Positions 37,374 to 46,643 of a stretch of 64,000 bases of DNA are shown here, piece after piece. Position 1 is the stretch's first letter. Every line of letters starts with the position of its first letter. The DNA is from Paractinoplanes atraurantiacus (GTDB lineage: Bacteria; Actinomycetota; Actinomycetes; Mycobacteriales; Micromonosporaceae), in contig NZ_OBDY01000012.1 in assembly GCF_900215205.1 (NCBI RefSeq), positions 186,001 through 250,000 on the forward strand, in the 5' to 3' direction. A program made the translations under genes and the position numbers. The notes below the pieces were generated by a model. The model was not told where the DNA came from, did not search any database, and saw nothing but the letters and a program-made list of their open reading frames with translations.

Positions 37374-37832
37374 ATGACTACGGCATCGAAGGAATTGACT
37401 CGGTCGGCTGTCTCGGCGACTCTGCACTGCCTCACCGGCTGTGCCATCGGGGAGATCCTGGGCATGGTCATCGGGACGGCGCTCGGCTGGGGCAACGGGG
37501 CGACCATCGCGCTCTCCGTCGCCCTGGCCTTCCTGTTCGGCTACTCGCTGGCCATCCGGCCCGTCCTCAAGGCCGGCCTGAGCTTCCAGCAGGCCCTCGG
37601 CGTCGCCCTGGCCGCCGACACCGTCTCCATCGCCGTGATGGAGCTCGTGGACAACGCCGCCCTACTCGTCATCCCGGGCGCGATGGAAGCCGGCCTCGCT
37701 GACCCGCTCTTCTGGGGCAGCCTGGTCGCGGCGCTCGCCATCGCCTTCGTCGTCACCGTGCCGGTCAACCGGTGGATGATCTCGCGGGGCAAGGGGCACG
37801 CCGTCGCGCACCACTACCACCATCACCACTGA
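37374..37832 (+). CDS. DUF4396 membrane protein with a histidine-rich tail
   Basis: A 152-residue protein with four hydrophobic helices (ATLHCLTGCAIGEILGMVIG; IALSVALAFLFGYSLAI; ALGVALAADTVSIAVMEL; GSLVAALAIAFVVTVPVN). It has a conserved CLTGCAIGE motif and ends HAVAHHYHHHH. DUF4396 proteins often accompany copper or sulfide-stress genes. The His tail and the CsoR-type site suggest a metal-related, probably copper, role; that is inference. ATG at 37374 is used because upstream codons cross the operator. Confidence 0.82.
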   Translation: MTTASKELTRSAVSATLHCLTGCAIGEILGMVIGTALGWGNGATIALSVALAFLFGYSLAIRPVLKAGLSFQQALGVALAADTVSIAVMELVDNAALLVIPGAMEAGLADPLFWGSLVAALAIAFVVTVPVNRWMISRGKGHAVAHHYHHHH

Positions 37833-38303
37833 ACGGGGCGGACCAGCGTCAGCGACTGATACCGGACGCCCGCCGCGTACACATGGAAGTCGAGAATCTC
37901 GAAGTGGCGGGCCGCCTGTTCCAGCAGCTCCTGGTCGGAGCGGAAGGCGAAGAATCGCGGCGGCACATGGTGGTCGTTCGCCGCGACGCCCTCCTCGTGC
38001 TTGCCGCCGTAGACGCCCCGGTGGAACAGCCCGCCGGGGCGCCTTGGCCTCGGTGACGGAGACCATCGACGGCGACAGGTCGACCGCCGTCACGTCCAGG
38101 CCCGACGACTGGAACCAGGCGCTGTCCTGGCCCGTGCCCGAGCCGACCTCGAGCAGCGTGACCGCCCGGGCCGCCCGGAGCCGGTCGAGGAACGCCGCCC
38201 TCTCGGCCAGCTTCCACGGCTCTTTGGTGAACCTGTCGCGGTCGGCGGCCGCGCGCGGACCGTAGGCCTCGCGGTTGCGGGCCGCCACGTCGCTGTATCT
38301 CAT
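37823..38303 (-). pseudogene. Class I SAM-dependent methyltransferase with an internal deletion
   Basis: The N-terminal part (ATG 38303) reads MRYSDVAARNREAYGPRAAA and VTLLEVGSGTGQDSAWFQ, a SAM-binding motif, up to VSVTEAKA. The frame then breaks at about 38035 and a second frame continues RPGGLFHRGVYGG, then DHHVPPRFFAFRSDQELLEQ and ends VRPVQW at 37823. About 55-60 residues of the methyltransferase core are missing at the junction. Its end overlaps the DUF4396 gene by 10 bp. Confidence 0.78.
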
Positions 38304-38361
38304 AGTGGTCTCACTCCGCTAGCCTGACCCGGTCGGCAGGGGTGCGTAAAGGGAGTGTCCG

Positions 38362-38817
38362 ATGACGAAAGAGGTCCGGACCGACATCGAGACGATGCGT
38401 GCCGCCGACGCCGATCGGCACAAGGTCGCCGAGCAGCTCAAGTCCGCGCTCGACGAGGGCCGGCTCAGCCTCGACGAATACGACGACCGCGTGCGCTCGG
38501 CCTACAACTCCAAGACGTACCAGGAACTGCTTCTGCTCCTCACCGACCTGCCGCGTCCCGGCCTCAGCGCGACCGAGGTCCGCGCCCGGCGCGAGGCCGA
38601 GGAGCGCCGCGAGGCGCGCCGGCTGCCGACCGCGATGATGGTGCTCTGGACCATCTGGGCCGCCCTGGCCACCGTCAACCTGGTCGTCTTCGGGCTGGTC
38701 GCCGCCACTGTGGACGGCGACGTCTACCCGTGGCCGGTGTGGCTGCTCGCGCCGGGCGCCGCCCTCGCCGCGGTGACGGTCGGCGTCCAGGCCATCCGTC
38801 ACCAGCAGCGGCGTTAG
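38362..38817 (+). CDS. DUF1707 (SHOCT-like) membrane protein
   Basis: A 151-residue protein. An N-terminal DUF1707 domain (RMRAADADRHKVAEQL-like; LKSALDEGRLSLDEYDDRV; AYNSKTYQELLLLLTDLP) precedes a charged helix and two membrane segments (MMVLWTIWAALATVNLVVFG; WLLAPGAALAAVTVGVQAI). Such proteins are common in actinobacteria and their role is not established. It converges with the acyltransferase gene, overlapping by 4 bp. Confidence 0.82.
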   Translation: MTKEVRTDIETMRAADADRHKVAEQLKSALDEGRLSLDEYDDRVRSAYNSKTYQELLLLLTDLPRPGLSATEVRARREAEERREARRLPTAMMVLWTIWAALATVNLVVFGLVAATVDGDVYPWPVWLLAPGAALAAVTVGVQAIRHQQRR

Positions 38818-40946
38818 CGCCCGGCCGGGAAGAGCGCCTGGCCGAGCACCGGGGCGAGCGCCTCCGAGTAGGCCAGCGACATGTGGTTGTCGTCCTTGTA
38901 GACCAGCGTGTTGCCGACCAGGATCGGGCACTTCTTGTTCGCGCAGAACCACGGCGTCGGGTCGATCACCCGGATGCCGTTCTTGGCGGCCTGCTCGGCG
39001 ACCATCGCCCGGCGCTGCGGCTCCTGGATGGCCCGGACCTGCGAGCGGTCGCACTTGAAGATCTGTCGCGGGTTGGTCGCCGCGCACTCCGGGACCACGT
39101 CCACCGGGTACGGGGTGTCCTGGAGCAGCACCTTGTTCTTGATGCCGCCCAGCTTGGTCCACGTCTTCTGCCAGGCCTGCACCCAGGCCGGGTCGTCGGC
39201 CAGGCCGGGCCGCTCGATCAGCTTGCCGTCGGCGTCGTAGATGCCGCCGTTGTCGAGGTCGTTGGAGGCCATGACGACCAGGTCGGGCTTGGCGGCCACG
39301 ACACGGTCGACGATCTGGTCACGCCAGGCGACGCATTCGGTGTACGGCTTGTTGAGCACCACGTTGAAGTTGAGCACCGCCGGCAGCTGGCAGGCCGCCT
39401 TGGTCAGCGCGACCAGCTTCCAGCCCTGCGCGCGGGCCACCCCGTCGACCGCCGCGAACCACTGGGCCGCGTGCGAGTCGCCGATCAGGTACATCGTCTT
39501 GGCGCCGTTCGGGTCGCCGTAGACGCAGGGCCGGTCCTGCTTGCTGTCGCCGTATCCGAGGTGGCAGAGGTCCTTGTAGATGACCGGGTTCTGCCCCTGT
39601 GCCTCGGTGAGTTTCGGCGTCAGGTTGTCCGGCAGGCGGGAGCCGCGGATCGAGCCGGTGATCAGCTGGGTGAGCCGGGCCTGCGGATCGCCGGCCTTGG
39701 CCACCTCGGCCGCGGTGTCGAATGTGGCCGGTCCGGTCGGGATCGGCGGCGTGAACTGGCCGGCGATCAGCGACAGCGCGGCCACCCCGGCCGACAGGAT
39801 CAGGCCCAGGGCCAGACCGCGGCGGGCCCGCGAACGCAGCCAGGGCCGCATCCGGACCGGATTTTCGACCAGGTGGTACGTGATGAAGGCGAGCCCGAGC
39901 GCACCGACTGCGAACACCAGGTTCGACTTGACGCCGGCGTCGCGCATGAAGGCCAGCGGCCAGATCATCAGGACCGGCCAGTGCCAGAGGTACCAGCCGT
40001 AGGACAGCTTGCCGATGAACCGGAACGGCGCCGTGCCGATCACGCGGCCCGCGCCCCAGCCCTCGGCCGACGTGCCGCCGGCGATCACGGCGGCGGTGCC
40101 CAGCACCGGAAGCAGGGCGGCCGAGCCGGGGAAGGCCGTCGACTCGTCGTAGGTCACGGCCGCGATGACCACGGCGACGAGGCCACCCCAGGTCAGGACC
40201 GCGGCCAGAGCTTTGGGTGTACGGCTGAGACGGGCGGCCGCCAGGGCGACCAGCGCCCCGATGCCGAGCTCCCAGGCCCGGGTGTGCGAGCCGAAGTAGG
40301 CCCACGGCGCCGCGTTGGCCGTCTGCTGGACGCTGACGATCAGCGAGACCACGACCAGGGCGCTCAGCGCGATCGCGGCCCGGCGGTTCTTGCGGGCGCC
40401 GGCCCAGACGGCGAGCAGCAGCAGCGGCCAGACCAGGTAGAACTGCTCCTCGACGGCGAGCGACCACAGGTGCTGCAGAGGCGAGGGAGCCGCTGTCGCG
40501 TTGAGGTAGTCCGTCCCCTCGTACGCCAGACGCCAGTTGATGCCGTAGAAGGTGCTGAACAGGCCGTCGAGCGTGATCGACTTGAAGCGTGTGGCCGGAA
40601 CGAAGAGCCAGGCGGCCACGATCGTGGCGACCACGACCACGGTCGAGACCGGCAGCAGGCGGATCGCGCGCCGCGAGTAGAAGCCGGGCAGCGAGATCTT
40701 CCCGGTCTTGTTCAGCTCCTTCAGCAGCAGCGTCGTGATGAGGAAGCCGGAGATGACGAAGAACACGTCCACGCCGACATATCCGCCGGCGAAGGTGCTC
40801 AGGCCCGCGTGGCTGAGCACGACCAGCGTCACGGCGATGGCCCGCAGACCCTCGATGTCCGGACGGAAGCCGATGTGGGCTCCCTCCGCCCGGCGTGCGG
40901 GCGGGGTGGCCGGGGCTTCCCGGACTTCGATGGTGGAGGACACCAT
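38814..40946 (-). CDS. Acyltransferase 3 / SGNH-domain O-acyltransferase (OatA-like)
   Basis: A 710-residue membrane protein. The N-terminal acyltransferase-3 domain has GFRPDIEGLRAIAVTLVVLS, then GVDVFFVISGFLI and SLAVEEQFYLVWP, with about ten helices. The C-terminal extracytoplasmic SGNH domain has LIGDSHAAQWF (nucleophile Ser), a VVMASNDLD block and DDNHMSLAYSEA as the catalytic Asp/His end. It probably acetylates a cell-wall or extracellular glycan. The start at 40946 has GGAG nine bases upstream; ATG at 40997 would add 17 residues. Confidence 0.88.
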   Translation of the reverse strand: MVSSTIEVREAPATPPARRAEGAHIGFRPDIEGLRAIAVTLVVLSHAGLSTFAGGYVGVDVFFVISGFLITTLLLKELNKTGKISLPGFYSRRAIRLLPVSTVVVVATIVAAWLFVPATRFKSITLDGLFSTFYGINWRLAYEGTDYLNATAAPSPLQHLWSLAVEEQFYLVWPLLLLAVWAGARKNRRAAIALSALVVVSLIVSVQQTANAAPWAYFGSHTRAWELGIGALVALAAARLSRTPKALAAVLTWGGLVAVVIAAVTYDESTAFPGSAALLPVLGTAAVIAGGTSAEGWGAGRVIGTAPFRFIGKLSYGWYLWHWPVLMIWPLAFMRDAGVKSNLVFAVGALGLAFITYHLVENPVRMRPWLRSRARRGLALGLILSAGVAALSLIAGQFTPPIPTGPATFDTAAEVAKAGDPQARLTQLITGSIRGSRLPDNLTPKLTEAQGQNPVIYKDLCHLGYGDSKQDRPCVYGDPNGAKTMYLIGDSHAAQWFAAVDGVARAQGWKLVALTKAACQLPAVLNFNVVLNKPYTECVAWRDQIVDRVVAAKPDLVVMASNDLDNGGIYDADGKLIERPGLADDPAWVQAWQKTWTKLGGIKNKVLLQDTPYPVDVVPECAATNPRQIFKCDRSQVRAIQEPQRRAMVAEQAAKNGIRVIDPTPWFCANKKCPILVGNTLVYKDDNHMSLAYSEALAPVLGQALFPAGR

Positions 40947-41066
40947 GAGTTGCTGCTCCAGTCGAGGGTTGACAGTCACCGCACGTCGAGGGTTCATGGT
41001 CGTCGCACAAGATACCGATGACCTGGGCACAGGTCGACCCGGTAGCCGACGCGCTAGGGTCGGATC

Positions 41067-42077
41067 GTGACCACCGCGGACCGTGTCCCACTTTCCGTCC
41101 TCGACCTGGCCACGGTGCGTGAGGGGCATTCCAGCGCGGATGCCCTGCGCGGCACGGTCGAGATCGCGCAGACCGCCGACCAGTTGGGCTACGCCCGCTT
41201 CTGGGTAGCAGAGCACCACAACATGCCGGCCGTCGCGTCCACCTCACCGCCGGTCCTGATCGGTGCGATAGCCGCACAAACCACAACGATCCGTGTCGGA
41301 TCGGGTGGCGTCATGCTGCCGAACCACATGCCGTTCGTGGTCGCCGAGCAGTTCGCCATCCTCGAGGCGCTCTACCCGGGGCGCGTCGACCTCGGCATCG
41401 GCCGCGCCCCCGGCACCGACCAGGCCACGGCGGCCGCGCTGCGCGGCGTCTCGCCCTACCTGACCGTCGAGCAGTTCCCCGAGCATCTCCAGACCGTGCT
41501 GTCCCTGCTCGGCGACGACCGCATCGAGCCGTCATCCCTGCGGGCGACACCGGTGGCCGAGACCTACCCCGAGGTGTGGATGCTGGGCTCCTCCACGTAC
41601 GGGGCTCAGGTCGCGGCCGCCCTCGGCCTGCCCTTCTGTTACGCATATCACTTCGCGATGAGCTCCGATGTGGACAAAGCGCTGCACCTCTACCGGGCCG
41701 GGTTCAAGCCGTCGCCGCGCTACCCCGAGCCGTGGGCCATGGTCAGCGCCTCGGTGATCGCCGCCGAGACGACCGAGGAGGCGCAGTGGCTGGCCGGCCC
41801 CAGCCGGATCATGGCGCTGAGCCTGCGCACCGGGCGCCTCGGCCCGATCGTCTCGCCCGAGACGGCGGCGTCGGTCGAGCTCAGCGACCTCGACCGGAGC
41901 ATGCTCGAGTCGCTGCCGGGCACGCAATACGCGGGCACCGCCGAGGAGGTCGTGGCCGCCCTCGACGAGCTGGTCGAGCGCACCGGGGCGCAGGAGCTGA
42001 TGCTGGCCGGCACGGTCTACGACCCGGCCACGCGGCAGGACTCCCTGGCCCGGATAGCAAAGGCGTGGGGCCTGTAA
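41067..42077 (+). CDS. Luciferase-like flavin monooxygenase (MsnO8-type)
   Basis: A 336-residue TIM-barrel protein of the bacterial luciferase family: VPLSVLDLATVREGHSSADA, YARFWVAEHHNMPAVAS, GSGGVMLPNHMPFVVAEQF and LGIGRAPGTDQATAAALRG. The AEHHNMP and GSGGVMLPNH motifs place it in the MsnO8 LLM class. FMNH2 or F420H2 may be the cofactor; substrate unknown. GTG start at 41067, divergent from the acyltransferase. Confidence 0.88.
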   Translation: MTTADRVPLSVLDLATVREGHSSADALRGTVEIAQTADQLGYARFWVAEHHNMPAVASTSPPVLIGAIAAQTTTIRVGSGGVMLPNHMPFVVAEQFAILEALYPGRVDLGIGRAPGTDQATAAALRGVSPYLTVEQFPEHLQTVLSLLGDDRIEPSSLRATPVAETYPEVWMLGSSTYGAQVAAALGLPFCYAYHFAMSSDVDKALHLYRAGFKPSPRYPEPWAMVSASVIAAETTEEAQWLAGPSRIMALSLRTGRLGPIVSPETAASVELSDLDRSMLESLPGTQYAGTAEEVVAALDELVERTGAQELMLAGTVYDPATRQDSLARIAKAWGL

Positions 42078-42117
42078 TTAGGGTGCGCGCCGGGCGGCCA
42101 CTGACGAGGATCGCTGC

Positions 42118-42951
42118 ATGAGCTGGCGGCTGACCCACGACATCGACGAGTTCGCCGCGGCCGCGGGAGACTTCCTCGCTTCGCGGCCGGTCCGGCACAC
42201 CGTCTTTCTCACGGTGATCGACGCCTTGCGGCGCCGGGGGCTCCGGGCGTTCGGGCCGTCGGATCCGATCTTCGGTTTCTGGCGTACGGCGTCAGGCACC
42301 GTCGACGGGGCGCTCCTGCGAACACCGCCGCACCCGATGATGATGAGCGTGCTGCCGCCCGAGGCCGCGGCGGCCGCCGCTACGGACGTACCACCAACTC
42401 CGCAAGTGAATCTCCTGGCCGAGTCCGAGGAGATCTTCGCTGCCGCCTGGCGGCGGCGCACCGGAAAAGCGCCGTCGGCCCGTCGCCGCACGCGTCTCTA
42501 CCGGCTGGAGGCCCTCGCCGACCCGTCGCCGCCCGGCCGGGCCCGCCTCGCCACCGCCGGCGACCGTGACCTGCTGGTGGAGTGGCAGAAGGCGTTCTAC
42601 GCCGAGATCGGCGAGGAGGGCTTCGGCGACATCGGCGCGGTGATGGACGACCGGATCGGGTACGGCGGCGTGCTGCTCTGGGAGGACGGCGACGGCCCGG
42701 TCTCGATGGCCATCCGCTCCCGCCCCGACTCCGGCATGGCCCGCGTGCAGATCGTGTACACGCCGCCGGCTTCCCGCGGTCACGGCTACGCGGCCGGCGT
42801 CACCGTGGCCGCCACCCGATCGGCCCTGGCCCTCGATGTCGGCGAAGTGGTGCTCAACACCGACCTGGCCAACCCGACCAGCAACCGGCTCTACCAGCGG
42901 CTGGGCTACCGTCCCGTGGAAGATCGAGTGATCCTGGAGTTGGCGGCATGA
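42118..42951 (+). CDS. GNAT-family N-acetyltransferase
   Basis: A 277-residue protein. The C-terminal half is a GNAT fold: ARVQIVYTPPASRGHGYAAG is the acetyl-CoA-binding Q/R-x-x-G-x-G/A loop region, followed by LNTDLANPTSNRLYQRLGY. The N-terminal half is less conserved and may be a second, inactive GNAT-like domain. The target molecule is unknown. Its stop overlaps the MOSC gene start (ATGA), so the two are coupled. Confidence 0.85.
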   Translation: MSWRLTHDIDEFAAAAGDFLASRPVRHTVFLTVIDALRRRGLRAFGPSDPIFGFWRTASGTVDGALLRTPPHPMMMSVLPPEAAAAAATDVPPTPQVNLLAESEEIFAAAWRRRTGKAPSARRRTRLYRLEALADPSPPGRARLATAGDRDLLVEWQKAFYAEIGEEGFGDIGAVMDDRIGYGGVLLWEDGDGPVSMAIRSRPDSGMARVQIVYTPPASRGHGYAAGVTVAATRSALALDVGEVVLNTDLANPTSNRLYQRLGYRPVEDRVILELAA

Positions 42952-43613
42952 CAGACGGCAAGGTCCTTTCGGTGAGCGTCGGCGCAATGCGCCCGAACCC
43001 GGCGAAAAAGGTCGGAAAGACCGGCATCTACAAGGAGCCGGTCGCTCACCCCGTCGACGTGCGCGCCCCCGGCCCCAAGCGGACCGGCCTGCACAGCGGC
43101 GTCGTGGGCGACGAGATCGGCGACACGAAGCACCACGGAGGCGACGACCAGGCCGTGTACGCGTACTCCCGTGAGGACTACGACTGGTGGGAGGCCGAGC
43201 TGGGCCGCACCCTGCCCGACGGCATGTTCGGCGAAAATCTGACCACGGAGGGCCTGGACCTCCTGGCCACCCAGATCGGCGAGGTGTGGCGGATCGGCGA
43301 CACGCTGGAGCTCTCACCGACCTTCGGCCGCATCCCGTGCGCCACGTTCCAGGCGAAGATGGGAGAGCAGAAGTGGCTGAAGCGCTTCGCCCGCGAAAAC
43401 CGAACCGGCACGTACCTGCGAGTGGTCACCCCCGGCCAGGTCCGCGCGGGTGACCCGATCGACATCATCCACCGCCCCACCCGCGGCATGACGGTCACCG
43501 AGGCCTTCGCCATCTACATGTTCGACCCGGCCTCCCTCCCCCGCCTCCTGGAGGCCGACGGCATGTCCGAGCATTTGCGAGCCGAGGTGGAGGAACGAAT
43601 CGCCCGCCTGTGA
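42948..43613 (+). CDS. MOSC-domain protein (YiiM-like)
   Basis: A 221-residue protein: VLSVSVGAMRPNPAKKVGKT, GDTKHHGGDDQAVYAYSRED, LPDGMFGENLTTEGLDL and GRIPCATFQAKMGEQKWLKR. These match YiiM-like MOSC proteins, some of which use a molybdenum cofactor to reduce N-hydroxylated compounds. The conserved cysteine (IPCATFQ) could be the metal ligand. It is coupled to the GNAT gene upstream; the following gene is a frameshifted remnant that starts inside its stop codon region. Confidence 0.87.
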   Translation: MTDGKVLSVSVGAMRPNPAKKVGKTGIYKEPVAHPVDVRAPGPKRTGLHSGVVGDEIGDTKHHGGDDQAVYAYSREDYDWWEAELGRTLPDGMFGENLTTEGLDLLATQIGEVWRIGDTLELSPTFGRIPCATFQAKMGEQKWLKRFARENRTGTYLRVVTPGQVRAGDPIDIIHRPTRGMTVTEAFAIYMFDPASLPRLLEADGMSEHLRAEVEERIARL

Positions 43614-43961
43614 CCTCGCACGCACGAGCCGTTCGCGTCGACCAGGCCCTGCCGCCCGGGAGGCTCGGCTGCGATCTGCATGCGGAGACCCTCACGCTGT
43701 GGACGGTGCAGTCGGCCGCCGCATGGGAGACGCTGACCCGCGAAGGCACGATCAGCGGCCGCGAGGACCTCATCTACCCGTACTTCCTGCGCGCCTACAC
43801 CTGGCTCCGCGCCGCGGCCACCCGCCGCGGTGCTCATTACCGCCCGCATCCCCCGAGAGCAACTGCTGCTGTCGGAGTTCGCCGAGTGGCGTTCCGTTCT
43901 CAACAACGGCCTGGTCTGGCCACCGTCCCCGAACTGCAGCGGGACGACATCATCGACGTAG
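43610..43961 (+). pseudogene. Frameshifted and truncated DUF3841 gene
   Basis: From GTG at 43610 the frame reads LTLWTVQSAAAWETLTREG, then LIYPYFLRAYTWLRAAATRRG, typical of DUF3841. Near 43830 the homology moves to the +1 frame: LITARIPREQLLLSEFAEW, then RSVLNNGLVWPPSPN and a stop at 43959-43961. The usual C-terminal part of the family is missing, so the gene is broken by one frameshift and by truncation. Confidence 0.72.
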
Positions 43962-43999
43962 TCGTTGCCAGTGATCGACCCAACCGGCGCAGACCAGCC

Positions 44000-44321
44000 T
44001 TAGGTAGCCGGTGAGGTGCGCAGTTGCTGGTGGAGCTGGCCGGCCAGGTTGACGACGACGGAGAAGGGGAACACCTGGATCTCGTCGGCGGCGAAGCTGC
44101 CGGTGATGATGGGGGGCGGCGCGTAGGCGTACACCTCGTCGTCGCTCAGGCTCAGGCCCCGCCGGTGGAACGCGGCCATCGCCAGTGCGCCCTGCAGGAA
44201 CTCGTCTTGGCCGTCTTCTGTTTCCAGGGTGGCGATCAGTTCGGCGCGGCTGGGCCAGCCAGGACCAGGATTCCAGCGCGACGGCGTATTGATCGTCACT
44301 GAACTGCTTGGTGAGCTCCAT
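44000..44321 (-). pseudogene. Broken Tdi1/DUF1851-type immunity-like gene
   Basis: From ATG at 44321 the first residues MELTKQFSDDQYAVALESWSW are followed by a frame break near 44255-44270. The other frame then reads SRAELIATLETEDGQDEFL, GALAMAAFHRRGLSLSD, EVYAYAPPPIITGSFAAD and VVVNLAGQLHQQLR, the C-terminal block of T6SS Tdi1-type immunity proteins. Roughly 60 central residues are missing. The second frame alone could be read as a 109-residue protein with a spurious N-terminus. Confidence 0.65.
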
Positions 44322-44333
44322 ACGAGCATCTGA

Positions 44334-45602
44334 TCACGCCGGCTCGGTGGCCAGGGCCTGGCGGAGGCGGTCGGTGGCGCGGCGGTCGGCCTGGGCGATG
44401 GAGCCGTGTGGGATGGCGGCGACCAAGGCCGCGACCATGAGGACCACCGCGGCGAAGACGAACGCCCACGGAAGGCCGCCGGGGCGGTCGACGATGGCGC
44501 CGGCCACGGCGCCGCCGGCTGCGCTGCCCGTCACCGAGACGGTGACGATCCAGGTGTAGGCCTCGTTCAGCATCGATGGTGGGGCCAGGCGGCCCACCAG
44601 GTTGCTCTCCACCGTCAAGGCCGGGGCGATTGTCGCGCCGCCCAGCACCAGGGCCGCACCCAGCCAGAGTGGGCTCGGCATGAAGGCCAGGATCAGGAAG
44701 CTCAAGGAGACGCTGCCCAGCAGCCAGGCGAACTGGCGCGGGAGGGGCATCGCGGGGCGGCGGGTGCCGAACCAGATGCCGCCGATGGCGCTGCCCACGC
44801 CCCAGATGCCCAGCAGGACGCCGCCCAGGCCGTCCCCGCCGCCGTGGTGGGTGGCGTAGGCGGGGACGATGACGCCGGCCGCGCCGAAGGCCATGCCGAG
44901 GGCGACCACGCACAGGAGCAGGGCCGGGAAGCCGGAGACCTTCAGCGGGCCCAGGCCGCGGGCGGCGTCGATCTCCTCGTGGCGGTGCCAGCCGCGCATC
45001 ACGGGCAGACGGGCGATCACCAAGGTGCCGAGCAGGGTGGCGCCGGCGGCGCCGAGCAGGGCCGTGGCGGGATTGCTGGTGATCACGACCAGGGCGGCCA
45101 CGAGCATCGGGCCGAGGACGAAGACCAGCTCGAACAGGGAGGTCTCGGCGGCCATGGCGGCGCCGCGCAGGTGGTGGTTGCCGCCGCCGATCTCGGTCAT
45201 GTCGGTCCAGGCCCGCCGGATGGCCGCGGTCAGCGGCGGGTACGTGGCGCCGGCCACCGCCGACGCCACGAAGATCCAGGGCAGGGCGGACTCGCCGGAG
45301 CGGCTGACCAGGACCAGGGCGACAAGAGCCAGAGGGTGCAGGACCGCGGTGGCGAACAGGATCGGGGACGGGCCGATGCGATCGGCCAGACGGCCGGCGA
45401 TCGGGCTCACGGCGGCGCCGGCCAGGGCGTACACACCGCCGGCCAGACCCGCCGCGGCGTAGCGGCCGGTCTCCTGCTGGACGAGAAGCAGCAGGGCCAG
45501 CGGGGTCATGCCGATGCCTAGCCGGGCAAGAATCCCCACGCTGAGTAGGACCCGTCCGCCCGGCAGGTGCCAAACGCCCAGGTACTGACGCAACGCGGTC
45601 AC
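44334..45602 (-). CDS. Major facilitator superfamily transporter
   Basis: A 422-residue protein with about twelve hydrophobic helices. The MFS loop motif GRLADRIGPSPILF follows helix 2, and a charged central loop (HRHEEIDAARG) separates the two halves. It resembles actinobacterial drug-efflux-like MFS proteins, but no substrate can be named. GTG start at 45602. The C-terminal tail is basic (ADRRATDRLRQALATEP). Confidence 0.85.
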   Translation of the reverse strand: MTALRQYLGVWHLPGGRVLLSVGILARLGIGMTPLALLLLVQQETGRYAAAGLAGGVYALAGAAVSPIAGRLADRIGPSPILFATAVLHPLALVALVLVSRSGESALPWIFVASAVAGATYPPLTAAIRRAWTDMTEIGGGNHHLRGAAMAAETSLFELVFVLGPMLVAALVVITSNPATALLGAAGATLLGTLVIARLPVMRGWHRHEEIDAARGLGPLKVSGFPALLLCVVALGMAFGAAGVIVPAYATHHGGGDGLGGVLLGIWGVGSAIGGIWFGTRRPAMPLPRQFAWLLGSVSLSFLILAFMPSPLWLGAALVLGGATIAPALTVESNLVGRLAPPSMLNEAYTWIVTVSVTGSAAGGAVAGAIVDRPGGLPWAFVFAAVVLMVAALVAAIPHGSIAQADRRATDRLRQALATEPA

Positions 45603-45719
45603 TTCTTCGCTCCTTCGAAAGGTCCCACCAAGTAACGACCGATACGGTCCACGACCCTAACGCCGGGGCCGGGCGTGACACATCCGAAATCCCGGCGCCG
45701 GTGTCCGGAAACACAGCGG

Positions 45720-45747
45720 AGGGCCGCCCGCTTACGCGGACGGCCCT
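45720..45747 (-). terminator. Terminator after htpX
   Basis: Stem AGGGCCG/CGGCCCT with an inner CCGC/GCGG extension and one C-A mismatch, 15 bp after the htpX stop. The remaining 120 bp toward the MFS gene start shows no gene. Confidence 0.65.
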
Positions 45748-45761
45748 GGCGGACTGACGGG

Positions 45762-46631
45762 TCAGCGGTACTGGATGGCACCGGCCTGCTGGCGCAGGCG
45801 CGCGACGCGCTGCTCCATGGGCGGGTGGGTGGAGAAGAGCGAGGCGATGCCGCCGCCCTTGAGAGGGTTGGCGATCATCAGGTGCGCGGCGCTGGTGAGC
45901 CGGTTGTCGGCCGGCAGGGGCAGGCGCTGCGCCCCGTACTGAATCTTCTCGAGAGCACTGGCCAGAGCCAGCGGGTCACCGGTCAGCGCGGCGCCGTCGG
46001 CATCCGCCTGGTACTCCCGGTTGCGGCTGATCGCCAGCTGGATGATCGTCGCCGCCATCGGGCCGAGGATCAGCATCGCCAGCAGCGCGGCCGGGTTGGG
46101 GCTGTCGTCGTCGTCCGAACCGCCCAGCGGCAGGAAGATCGCCAGCTGCGCGATGCTCGTGATGATGCCGGCCAGCGCGGCCGCCACACTCGAGATCAGG
46201 ATGTCCCGGTTGTAGACGTGGGAGAGCTCGTGGCCGATGACGGCCCGCAGCTCACGCCGGTCGAGCAACTGGGTGATGCCGGTGGTCACGGCGACGGCGG
46301 CGTGCTGGGGGTTACGGCCGGTCGCGAACGCGTTCGGCTGCATCGTCGGTGAGACGTAGAGCCGCGGCATGGGCTGACCGGCGGTGGTCGCCAGCTCGCG
46401 GACGATCTGGTGGAGGGCCGGGAACTCGGCTTCGCTGACCGGCTGCGCGCGCATCGCCCGCAGGGCCAGCTTGTCGGAGAAGAAATACGAGCCGGCGTTC
46501 AGGGCCAGCGAGATGAACACCGCGAACACCAGGCCGCCGCTGCCGCCGAGCCAGTAGCCCGCGCCCAGGATGAGGGCGGTGAGCAGACCCAGCAGAGCGG
46601 CCGTCTTGAGGCCGTTGTGATGGCTGTGCAC
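45762..46631 (-). CDS. htpX: HtpX-family membrane zinc metalloprotease
   Basis: The 289-residue protease degrades misfolded membrane proteins. Two N-terminal helices (TAALLGLLTALILGAGYWL; LVFAVFISLALNAGSYFF) precede the zinc site GHELSHVYNRD (His134, Glu135, His138), with third ligand Glu in NREYQADADG. Two further helices follow the active site. GTG at 46631 with GAAGGAG seven bases upstream is chosen over an upstream ATG. Confidence 0.93.
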   Translation of the reverse strand: MHSHHNGLKTAALLGLLTALILGAGYWLGGSGGLVFAVFISLALNAGSYFFSDKLALRAMRAQPVSEAEFPALHQIVRELATTAGQPMPRLYVSPTMQPNAFATGRNPQHAAVAVTTGITQLLDRRELRAVIGHELSHVYNRDILISSVAAALAGIITSIAQLAIFLPLGGSDDDDSPNPAALLAMLILGPMAATIIQLAISRNREYQADADGAALTGDPLALASALEKIQYGAQRLPLPADNRLTSAAHLMIANPLKGGGIASLFSTHPPMEQRVARLRQQAGAIQYR

Positions 46632-46643
46632 AGATACTCCTTC

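Noticed and set aside
37662..38303. A full-length methyltransferase on the minus strand
   Set aside because: The open frame runs on past VSVTEAKA only as Arg/Gly-rich out-of-frame sequence; the true C-terminal part is in another frame, so the gene is broken.
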